Source: Prauserella shujinwangii
GTDB lineage: Bacteria > Actinomycetota > Actinomycetes > Mycobacteriales > Pseudonocardiaceae
Reading direction: 5' to 3'
Assembly (NCBI RefSeq): GCF_003001955.1
Contig: NZ_PVNH01000008.1
Location: forward strand, 62,001 to 126,000
DNA: 64,000 bases
Part shown: positions 51,409 to 59,004 of the stretch, piece after piece
How the letters are laid out: each line of letters begins with the position of its first letter
Numbering within the stretch: position 1 is the first letter of the stretch
Made by a program: the position numbers and the translations under genes
Notes under the pieces: generated by a model
What the model was told of the DNA's origin: nothing
Seen by the model: only the letters and a program-made list of their open reading frames with translations
Database searches by the model: none

Positions 51409-52445
51409 CGGACCTGACCGCCCTGCTCCTGCGCCGGATCCCGGTGCGCCCCCTGGTGGTCACCGTACCGGGCGGCACCGGGGCCCGCCTGCGCGTCGAA
51501 CGGCTGATCCGTACCCGGGGATGGTATCCGGCCGCGAGCCCGGCCGAGGCGAACCTGCTCGTGGTCGCCGGTCCCGCCACGGGCGAACCGGCCGACGCGG
51601 TGGAGCACGTGTGGGAGCAGCTGCCCGCGCCCCGCGCGCGGGCCGCGGTGCTCGATCCCGGGCACGCGGACGGCGAGCTGGCCGCCGCGGAGGCGACGTT
51701 GCGCGACGCCTTCCGGCAGCGCCGGCCGGCCCCCGACTCCGTCCACGGCGGAGCCGAGCCGGAGATGGCGGGGCGGGGCGAGGACCGCGACGGGCTGACG
51801 CTCGACCAGCTGCACGTCCCGCTGGGACCGGTGCTGCCCGGCTGGCCCGCGGGTCTCGTCGTGCGCACGGTCCTGCAGGGTGACGTGCTGCAGGAGGCCG
51901 AGGTCGACACGCCCGGGCTCGCCGAGGCCGGCGGGAGGACCTGGTGGTGGGGCGAGGGCCCGGGGCCGCCGGGAAGGCGGCGCGCGGCCCGCCATCTCGA
52001 CACCGCCGCCACGCTGCTGTCGATCGCCGGGGACGACCGCGCGGCGGTCGCCGCCCGCCGCCTGCGCGACGGCGTGCTGACCGGCCTCGCCGCGGCGGAG
52101 GTCGCCCGCCCGCTGCACCAGTGGGCCCGGCGGGTGCGCCGGTCCCCGCTGCTGCGCTGGTCGCTGGCCGGCGTGGGCGCCGTGCCCGCGGACGCCGCCC
52201 CGCCGCCCGAACTGGCCGGCGACGCGCTCGCGCGGCTGCGCCGCCACGCCACCGCGGCGGAGGCCGCGCTCGACCGGTTCGACCAGGACGTTCCGCTGCC
52301 GGACTGGGCCGAGCAGGCACAGTGGACGGTCGAGGCGCTGCCCTGGCTGCTGCGGGGCAGCGAACTCGCACTCGCCCGGCTCACCGTGGCGAGCCTCGAC
52401 CCGGACCTGGAGGCGCTCGCCGCGCGGGAGGTGGCCGGTGCCTGA
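51399..52445 (+). CDS. cysteine-free NuoB/NuoD-like fusion protein
   Basis: 348 aa, in the place where nuoB, C and D normally lie. The N-terminal half resembles NuoB (ANLLVVAGPATGEPADAV then VWEQLPAPRA, as in the segment before the cluster N2 Cys), but every Cys is lost; the whole protein has none. The middle (LDQLHVPLGPVLPGWPAGL then VVRTVLQGDVLQEAEV) resembles the beginning of NuoD. No Fe-S cluster or quinone site can form in the usual way. AAGGAG precedes the GTG. It is coupled to nuoA and nuoH by overlaps, so it is a real subunit of the complex. Confidence 0.75.
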   Translation: MDVTDLTALLLRRIPVRPLVVTVPGGTGARLRVERLIRTRGWYPAASPAEANLLVVAGPATGEPADAVEHVWEQLPAPRARAAVLDPGHADGELAAAEATLRDAFRQRRPAPDSVHGGAEPEMAGRGEDRDGLTLDQLHVPLGPVLPGWPAGLVVRTVLQGDVLQEAEVDTPGLAEAGGRTWWWGEGPGPPGRRRAARHLDTAATLLSIAGDDRAAVAARRLRDGVLTGLAAAEVARPLHQWARRVRRSPLLRWSLAGVGAVPADAAPPPELAGDALARLRRHATAAEAALDRFDQDVPLPDWAEQAQWTVEALPWLLRGSELALARLTVASLDPDLEALAAREVAGA

Positions 52446-53361
52446 GCCAGGTCCGTGGTGGAGCGCGCTGCTCCTGCCCGCCGTGGTCGCGGTGTTCGCG
52501 GCCGGCGCCTGCTCGCTCGACGCCGCGCTGCGCGCCAGGACGGCCGGCGCGCCGGGCCCGGCCGCGGCCGCGCTGCTGCCGGTGCGCTCGGCGGCGGGCC
52601 TGCTGGTGCAGCAGCGGCGCCGCACGCCGGCCGCCGACACCCTGCTGTGGCGTACCGCGGGGGTCGCGCTGCTCGCCGCGGGGGTGCTCGCCTCCCTCGT
52701 GACGCCGCTGGGCCGGTGGTCGGTCGGTGACCTGTCCGTGGGCATCGTCTGGTTCAACGCGATGGAGATCGTGGCCTGGGGCGCGGTGTGGCTGGCGGGC
52801 TGGGGTGCCAACTCGATGTTCGGGCTGGTCGCGGGGTACCGGTTCGTCGCGCAGGGGCTGGCCTACGAGCTGCCGCACATGTTCGCGCTGACGTCGGCCG
52901 CGATCGGTGCGGGCTCGCTGCGGGTGGCCGACGTCGTGGCCGCCCAGCGGGACCTGTGGTTCGTGGTGTGGATGCCGGTCGCCTTCGTGGTCTTCCTGCT
53001 CACCGTGCTGGCGATGGCGTTCCGCCCGCCCTTCGACCAGCCGACGGGCCAGGACGTCGCGGGCGGCGTGCTCGCCGAGCTGTCCGGTGTGGACCGGCTG
53101 GTGTTCCTGGCCGGCCGGTGGGTGTTGCTGGTGTCCGGAGCCGGGATGGCCGTCGCGTTGTTTCTCGGCGCGGGCGGGGGACCGCTGCTGCCGGGCTGGT
53201 TGTGGTCGGTGCTCAAGACGGCCGCGGTGCTGGCGGTGCTGGTCTGGGCCGGGCACCGGCTGCCGGCCGTGCGGATGGAGCGGTTCGCCGAGGTGGCGTG
53301 GCTCGTGCTGATCCCGGCGACGCTGCTGCAGGCCCTGTTCGTGTCGATCCTGGTGCTGTAG
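52438..53361 (+). CDS. nuoH: NADH-quinone oxidoreductase subunit H-like
   Basis: 307-aa membrane protein with about eight helices. WGANSMFGLVAGYRFVAQGL then AYELPH is the conserved NuoH loop with the quinone-tunnel Glu. The later PFD...E loop, where typical subunits have PEAESELV, reads PFDQPTGQDVAGG, so its acidic cluster is lost. GTG start overlapping the previous gene by 8 bp. Confidence 0.88.
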   Translation: MPEPGPWWSALLLPAVVAVFAAGACSLDAALRARTAGAPGPAAAALLPVRSAAGLLVQQRRRTPAADTLLWRTAGVALLAAGVLASLVTPLGRWSVGDLSVGIVWFNAMEIVAWGAVWLAGWGANSMFGLVAGYRFVAQGLAYELPHMFALTSAAIGAGSLRVADVVAAQRDLWFVVWMPVAFVVFLLTVLAMAFRPPFDQPTGQDVAGGVLAELSGVDRLVFLAGRWVLLVSGAGMAVALFLGAGGGPLLPGWLWSVLKTAAVLAVLVWAGHRLPAVRMERFAEVAWLVLIPATLLQALFVSILVL

Positions 53362-53390
53362 TCGCGAGTGGACGAGGGACGGTGTGTCCG

Positions 53391-53954
53391 GTGTGGCGTG
53401 AGATCGTCTTCTGGCTGTGCGCCGCGGGCGCGGTGGCCTCGGGGATCGTGGTGTTCCGGGTGGACTCGATGGCGCGCGCGACCTTCGCGCTGCTGGCGTC
53501 GTTCCTTTTCGGCGCGGGCACGATCCTGCTCGTGGAGCTGACCTACCTCGGGATCCTGGTCGTGCTCATGATGATCATGGAGATGGTCATCATGGTCGTG
53601 TTCATGGTGATGTACATGATGAACCCGGCCGGGCTGATGCCGATGAGCATGCTGCACAACCAGAAGGGCTCGCTGGCGATCGCCGGGGGCACGTTCGCGG
53701 TCCTCGCGGCGGGTGTCTACCTCGTGGACTGGCCGACCTCCCGCGCGCCGCGGCCGGAGCAGCCGGTGTACTCGCTGGGCGAGGCGCTCATGGGCTCGAA
53801 GATGCTCGTGATGATCGTGCTGGGGCTCGCGCTGTTCGCGACGATCGTGGCGACGGTGGTGCTGGCCACGCACCGGGGCCGCTACGACCGCTACGGCGAC
53901 CGCCTTGACCGGGACCGTCCCGACGACCCGGTGCGGGGAGGTGTCGGCCGGTGA
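53391..53954 (+). CDS. nuoJ: NADH-quinone oxidoreductase subunit J-like
   Basis: 187-aa membrane protein, five predicted helices. The segment VELTYLGILVVLMMIMEMVI with several Met-rich turns and a MYMMNPAGLMPM loop is unlike classical NuoJ (GAVMVLFLFV) but fits the J subunit of the actinobacterial second nuo operon. GTG 53391 is chosen; GTG 53382 is possible. No ATP or cofactor sites. Confidence 0.85.
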   Translation: MWREIVFWLCAAGAVASGIVVFRVDSMARATFALLASFLFGAGTILLVELTYLGILVVLMMIMEMVIMVVFMVMYMMNPAGLMPMSMLHNQKGSLAIAGGTFAVLAAGVYLVDWPTSRAPRPEQPVYSLGEALMGSKMLVMIVLGLALFATIVATVVLATHRGRYDRYGDRLDRDRPDDPVRGGVGR

Positions 53955-54256
53955 GCCTGCAGGACTACCTGCTCCTGGCGGCGGCGCTGTTCAGCGTCGG
54001 CCTGTTCGGCGCGCTGTCGCAGCAGTCCATCGTGATGATCATGATGGGGCTGGAGCTGATGATCAACGCGGTGCTCGTCGGGTCGGCCGCGTTCTGGTAC
54101 TTCGCCGCCCCGGACCGCCCGGACGGGCAGGTGGTGGTCGTGCTGGCGGTGACCGCGATGGCGATCGAGATGGCCGTGGGCTTCGCCGTCACCACGGCGG
54201 TGTTCCGGGCCAGGGACGTGGACATGACGGACATGGCCGCGGATCTGCGGGGCTGA
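53951..54256 (+). CDS. nuoK: NADH-quinone oxidoreductase subunit K-like
   Basis: 101-aa subunit with three helices; the GLELMINAVLVG segment carries the conserved membrane Glu of NuoK/MrpC. GTG within a GTGA overlap with nuoJ. Typical family size. Confidence 0.93.
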   Translation: MSLQDYLLLAAALFSVGLFGALSQQSIVMIMMGLELMINAVLVGSAAFWYFAAPDRPDGQVVVVLAVTAMAIEMAVGFAVTTAVFRARDVDMTDMAADLRG

Positions 54257-54258
54257 CC

Positions 54259-56100
54259 GTGCTCTGGGTCCTCGTCGCCGTCCCCCTCGTCGCGGGCGCG
54301 GCCCTGCTGCTCACGGGCGGGCGCGCGGACCGCTGGGCGCCCGCCGTGGCGCTGCCCGCCGCGGCCGTGACCCTCGCGCTCACGGTCACGGCCGCCGTGA
54401 CGCGGCCCTCGGTGTCGGCGCCGTTTCTCGCCGGGATGCCGTTCGGGCTGCGCGTCGACGGGCTGTCCGCGGTGCTGGTGGTGCTCGTCGGGGTCGTCCT
54501 GCTCGCCGTGCTGGTGTTCGGCGCGGGTGAGTTCGGCCCAGCGGAGGCCCGCGCGCGGCTGTGCGGTTTCCTGCTGCTGTTCGCCGACGCGATGCTGGTG
54601 ACCGTCACCGCCACGAGCCTGCCCACGCTGCTGCTGGCGTGGGAGATCATGGGCGCCACCTCCTACGCGCTGATCGGCTTCTGGTGGCAGGACGCCGACC
54701 GCGCCCGTTCCGGCACGATCGCCTTCCTCACCACCAGGGCCGCCGATCTCGGGCTGTACCTCGCGGCGGGCGCGGCGCTCGCCGGTGGCGCCACCGCGCT
54801 GGCACTGGACGAGCTCGGGACCCTGCCCGCGGGCTGGCGCGACCTGGCCGCGGCGGGTGTCCTGCTCGCCGCGTTCGGCAAGTCGGCGCAGCTGCCGTTC
54901 AGCTTCTGGCTGTCCCGGGCGATGGCGGGCCCGAGCCCGGTGTCGGCGCTGCTGCACTCGGCGACCATGGTCGCGGCCGGTGCCTATCTGCTGCTCCGCC
55001 TGCAGCCGCTGCTCGCGGCCACCGGCTGGGCCGCGGCGCTGACCCTCTGGGCCGGGCTGCTCACCGCGCTGGCGCTCGGCGCCGTGGCGGTGGTGCAGCG
55101 TGATCTCAAGCAGCTGCTCGCGGCGTCGACCTGTGCCCAGGTGGGTTTCATGGTCATGGCCGCCGGCGCGGGCGGCGTGGCGGCGGGCACGGCACAGCTG
55201 ACGGCCCACGCGGTGACGAAGAGCATGCTGTTCCTCGCCGCGGGCGCGTGGCTGACCGCCCTCGGCACGCAGGAACTGCCCCTGCTGCGGGCCGCCGCGC
55301 GCGGCGATCCGGTGGTGGGGTTGTCGTTCACGGTGGGCGCCGTGACGCTCGCCGGTCTCCCGCCGCTGTCCCTGTGGGCGGCGAAGGACGCCGTGCTGGC
55401 GAGCGTGCTGCACACGTCGGTCCCGCTGTACCTGCTGGGACTCGCCGCGACCGCGCTCAGCGCGGGCTACGCGGGCCGCGCGCTGGCGCTCGTGTGGTCG
55501 CCGCCGGACGACGGGCCTGCCCCGGCTCCCGAGGGATCCCGGCGCGTGCGCCGGTGGCAGGTGGCGCCGCTGCCCCCGCTCGCCGCGGGCGCGGCGCTCG
55601 GCGGTGCGCTCGCCCTGCCGCCGGTGTGGCACGCGTTCGGCGACACCGTCGATGCGGCCGCCACGCCGGAACCGACGGGCGCGGAGCTGGCCACGTCGGC
55701 GGCGATCGCGCTGCTCGCCGCCGCCGCGGCGGCGGCAGCGGTCCGGCGGCGTGGCGACCTGCCCTCCTCCCCCGCGCTCGCCGGGTGGCTCGGTCTCGAG
55801 CACGCGGCACGACGGGCGGTCGTCCTGCCCGCCGACGTCGCCGCGACCCTGCTGGCACGGTTCGACGACCGGCTGGTCGACGGCGGCGTGCGGGCGGTGT
55901 CCCGGGCCGGCCTGGCCTCGGCCAGGCTCACCGGCGCACGGCTCGAGCCCACGGTCGACGCGGCCGTGCGGGGCGTGGCGCGCGGCGGGCGGTGGCTGGG
56001 CGGGCTCGCGCGGCGACCGCAGACCGGGCAGCTGCATCAGTACTACGCGCAGGCGGTGGTGGCGCTCGCGGTGCTCGCGCTGCTGCTGATCGTGCTCTGA
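54259..56100 (+). CDS. nuoL: NADH-quinone oxidoreductase subunit L-like (antiporter type)
   Basis: 613-aa proton-pumping subunit. The helix with WEIMGATSYALIGFWW, the GKSAQLPFSFWLSRAMAGPSPVSALLHSA region (its Lys and the HS motif) and LTAHAVTKSMLFLAAG are canonical. It ends with a long lateral-helix-like segment. GTG start two bp after nuoK. Confidence 0.93.
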   Translation: MLWVLVAVPLVAGAALLLTGGRADRWAPAVALPAAAVTLALTVTAAVTRPSVSAPFLAGMPFGLRVDGLSAVLVVLVGVVLLAVLVFGAGEFGPAEARARLCGFLLLFADAMLVTVTATSLPTLLLAWEIMGATSYALIGFWWQDADRARSGTIAFLTTRAADLGLYLAAGAALAGGATALALDELGTLPAGWRDLAAAGVLLAAFGKSAQLPFSFWLSRAMAGPSPVSALLHSATMVAAGAYLLLRLQPLLAATGWAAALTLWAGLLTALALGAVAVVQRDLKQLLAASTCAQVGFMVMAAGAGGVAAGTAQLTAHAVTKSMLFLAAGAWLTALGTQELPLLRAAARGDPVVGLSFTVGAVTLAGLPPLSLWAAKDAVLASVLHTSVPLYLLGLAATALSAGYAGRALALVWSPPDDGPAPAPEGSRRVRRWQVAPLPPLAAGAALGGALALPPVWHAFGDTVDAAATPEPTGAELATSAAIALLAAAAAAAAVRRRGDLPSSPALAGWLGLEHAARRAVVLPADVAATLLARFDDRLVDGGVRAVSRAGLASARLTGARLEPTVDAAVRGVARGGRWLGGLARRPQTGQLHQYYAQAVVALAVLALLLIVL

Positions 56101-56113
56101 GGAAAGGGGATCC

Positions 56114-57583
56114 GTGCTCACCCTGGTGATCTTCCTGCCCGTGGTGGTGGCGGCCGTGCTGCTCGCGGTGCCCCGCGCGGGCGACCGGACGGTGCGCTGG
56201 GCGTGGATCGCCACGAGCGCGGTCGAGGTCGCGCTCGTCACGGCGATGTGGGTGACCTACTCCCCCGCGCCCGACGGCTACGCGTTCGAGCAGCACCACC
56301 GCTGGATCCCCAGCGTCGGCGCCGGCTACCACGTCGGCGCCGACGGGCTCAGTCTGCCGCTGCTGGCCCTGACCGCGGTGCTGTTCCTGGCCTGCGCGGT
56401 CTACTCGGTGCGCCGGACGCGGCGGATGCGCGCGTTCGCGGCGCTGTTCCTGTTCCTGGAGACCGTGTGTCTCGGCGTGTTCACCGCGCTCGACCTGCTG
56501 CTGTTCTTCGTCTTCTTCGACCTGTCCATCGTGGGCATGTACTTCGTGATCGCGGGGTGGGGCCACCGGGGCGCCGCGCGCGCCGCGCTCATGTTCTTCC
56601 TCTACACGTTCCTCGGCTCGCTGGTGCTGCTGCTCGGGTTCCTCGGGCTCTACCTGCTTTCCTCCCCGCACTCCTTCGACATCGTCGAGCTGGCGCGGCA
56701 GGACCCGGCCGCGGGCCGGGGCGCCGTGGCGGGGCTGGTGCTGCTGGCGCTCGTGCTGGGGCTGGCGATCAAGACGCCGACGGTGCCCGTGCACACGTGG
56801 CTGCCGCCCGCGCACGTGGAGGCGCCCGCGGCGGGCTCGGCGATCCTGGCCGGGATCCTGCTGAAAATGGGCACGTACGGGTTCGTCCGGATCGTGCTGC
56901 CGGTGCTGCCGGGCACCTGGCGCGCGTACGCGCCGGTGATCGTCGTGGTCGGTGTGGTGAGCGTGCTGTACGGCGCGCTAGTGGCGATGGCGCAGCGGGA
57001 CTTCAAGCGGATGATCGCCTACACGTCGGTGAACCACATGGGATACATCGTGCTCGCGTTCGGCGCGGCCGCGCTGGTCGCCGCGTCCGAGGAGCAGGCG
57101 CGCCAGCTGGCGATCACCGGCGCGGTGACGCAGATGGTGAGCCACGGACTGATCACCGGGGCGCTGTTCCTGCTCGCCGGGGTGCTCCACGACCGGGGCG
57201 GCACCTATGACCTGGGTTCCTACGGCGGGCTGGCGCGGCAACTGCCCGCGTTCGCCGGGCTCACCGCGCTCGCCGTGTTCGCCTCGCTGGGGCTGCCCGG
57301 GTTCTCCGGCTTCGTCGCCGAGTTCCAGATCTTCACCGGATCGCTCTCCGGCGCCCCGGTGGCCACGGCCGTGGCACTGCTCGGGGTGCTGCTGACCGCC
57401 GTCCTGCTGCTGCGGGCCTACCAGCGGATCTTCCTCGGCCCGAGCCGTACGGTGGTGACCGGCGACCTGACCGTGAGCGAGACGCTCGCGATCGGACCGC
57501 TCATGGCCCTGTCCGTCGCGATCGGACTGTTCCCGCGGTTCCTGCTCGACGTGATCGAACCGGCGGCGCGGGGAGTGCTATGA
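56114..57583 (+). CDS. nuoM: NADH-quinone oxidoreductase subunit M-like
   Basis: 489-aa antiporter-type subunit. AIKTPTVPVHTWLPPAHVEAP and YTSVNHMGYIVLAFG are signature stretches; the conserved Lys, His and Glu residues are in place. AAAGGGG precedes the GTG. Four-base overlap with nuoN. Confidence 0.94.
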   Translation: MLTLVIFLPVVVAAVLLAVPRAGDRTVRWAWIATSAVEVALVTAMWVTYSPAPDGYAFEQHHRWIPSVGAGYHVGADGLSLPLLALTAVLFLACAVYSVRRTRRMRAFAALFLFLETVCLGVFTALDLLLFFVFFDLSIVGMYFVIAGWGHRGAARAALMFFLYTFLGSLVLLLGFLGLYLLSSPHSFDIVELARQDPAAGRGAVAGLVLLALVLGLAIKTPTVPVHTWLPPAHVEAPAAGSAILAGILLKMGTYGFVRIVLPVLPGTWRAYAPVIVVVGVVSVLYGALVAMAQRDFKRMIAYTSVNHMGYIVLAFGAAALVAASEEQARQLAITGAVTQMVSHGLITGALFLLAGVLHDRGGTYDLGSYGGLARQLPAFAGLTALAVFASLGLPGFSGFVAEFQIFTGSLSGAPVATAVALLGVLLTAVLLLRAYQRIFLGPSRTVVTGDLTVSETLAIGPLMALSVAIGLFPRFLLDVIEPAARGVL

Positions 57584-58998
57584 GCACCTCGATGTCCCGT
57601 GACCTGCTGCGCGTGCTGCCCGAGATGCTGGTGGCGGCGGCCGCGGTGCTGGGCCTGCTGCTGGGCTCCTTCCTGCCGCGGCACCGGCAGTGGGTCGTCC
57701 GCGCGCTGGCCGCCGCGGCGGTCGCGGCGGCGCTGGCGGTGGCGGTGGCCCGCTGGCCCGCCGGAGGCACGCCCGCGTTCGACGGTGTGTACACGGTGGA
57801 CGTCGCACTCGCCGGGACGCGAGTGATCGTGCTCGGCGCGCTGCTGCTCGTGTTCGCGCTGGCGGCCGGGGAGGTCCGCGGCGCGGCGCGGGAGACCGAG
57901 TTCGTCGTGCTCACCCTGCTCGGCGGGCTGGGCGCGGTGCTGCTGGCCGGGGCGGCCGACACGATGCTGCTCGCGGCGGCGTACCTGCTGGCGAGCGTCC
58001 CGCTGTACGCGCTGGCGGCGTTCGCCAAGGACGCGCCGGGCACCGAGGGCGCGCTGAAGTACTACCTGCTCGGCGCGCTGCTCGGGGTGACGCTGCTGTT
58101 CGGGGTGATGGTGCTGTTCGGCGGCGGCGGCGCCACCGCGTACCGGGTGCTGGCGGAGTCGCTGCCGCGCGGACCGGGGGCCGCCGTGGCCGTCGGGGTG
58201 CTGGCGCTGTTCGCCGGGCTGCTGTTCAAGGCGGGTGCGGTTCCGGCGCATTTCTGGGTGCCGGACGTGACCGAGGGCGCGCGGCCACCGGTGGGCGCGC
58301 TGGTCACGACGGTCCCCAAGATCGGTGCGGTGGTGGCGATCCACCGGTTCGCCGGGACCGTCCTCGCGCCGACGGACCTGGACTGGCCGCTGGTGGTGGC
58401 GATCATCGCCGCGGCGACCATGACGCTGGGGAACCTGGCGGCGTTCTTCCAGGACAGCGTGCGCAGGCTGCTCGCGTACTCGACGATCAGCCAGGTCGGC
58501 TACGTCCTGCTGGCGGTGGCCGCGGCGACGCGCAGCGACCTGGCGCTGCCCGCACTGCTGCTGTACCTCGCGGCGTACGCGGTGACGAACCTCGGCGCGT
58601 TCGCGGTGGTGTGCGCGCTGCCCGAGACACGCACGCTGGCGGACTACACGGGGCTGCGGCGGCGGTATCCGTGGCTCGCGCTGGCGCTCGTCGTGCTCCT
58701 GCTGGGGCTGGTCGGCACTCCACCGACGGCGGTGTTCGCCGGGAAGCTGACCGTGTTCACCGCCGCGCTGGACGCGGGCTTCGGCTGGCTGGTGGTGCTC
58801 GCCGTGGTGAACACGGTGGCGAGTGTCTTCTACTACCTGCGCTGGATCGTGCCCGCGGTGCGGTCGGGCGACTTCGCGGGCCGCCCGGCGCCGCAGGCCG
58901 GTGCCGTGGCGCTGGCGGCGGCGCCGGTCACGATCGCGGTCGGGCTGCTGGCCGGCCCGCTCCTCGCCGCGTTCGACGGCCCGCTGCTGCCCTCGTGA
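57580..58998 (+). CDS. nuoN: NADH-quinone oxidoreductase subunit N-like
   Basis: 472-aa antiporter-type subunit; FKAGAVPAHFWVPDVTEGA (Lys plus the conserved loop) and AYSTISQVGYVLLAV mark it. ATGA overlap with nuoM. Last gene of the operon; there is no nuoC, E, F, G or I in it. Its stop is six bp from the convergent VanW stop. Confidence 0.94.
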   Translation: MSTSMSRDLLRVLPEMLVAAAAVLGLLLGSFLPRHRQWVVRALAAAAVAAALAVAVARWPAGGTPAFDGVYTVDVALAGTRVIVLGALLLVFALAAGEVRGAARETEFVVLTLLGGLGAVLLAGAADTMLLAAAYLLASVPLYALAAFAKDAPGTEGALKYYLLGALLGVTLLFGVMVLFGGGGATAYRVLAESLPRGPGAAVAVGVLALFAGLLFKAGAVPAHFWVPDVTEGARPPVGALVTTVPKIGAVVAIHRFAGTVLAPTDLDWPLVVAIIAAATMTLGNLAAFFQDSVRRLLAYSTISQVGYVLLAVAAATRSDLALPALLLYLAAYAVTNLGAFAVVCALPETRTLADYTGLRRRYPWLALALVVLLLGLVGTPPTAVFAGKLTVFTAALDAGFGWLVVLAVVNTVASVFYYLRWIVPAVRSGDFAGRPAPQAGAVALAAAPVTIAVGLLAGPLLAAFDGPLLPS

Positions 58999-59004
58999 GG
59001 GAAC

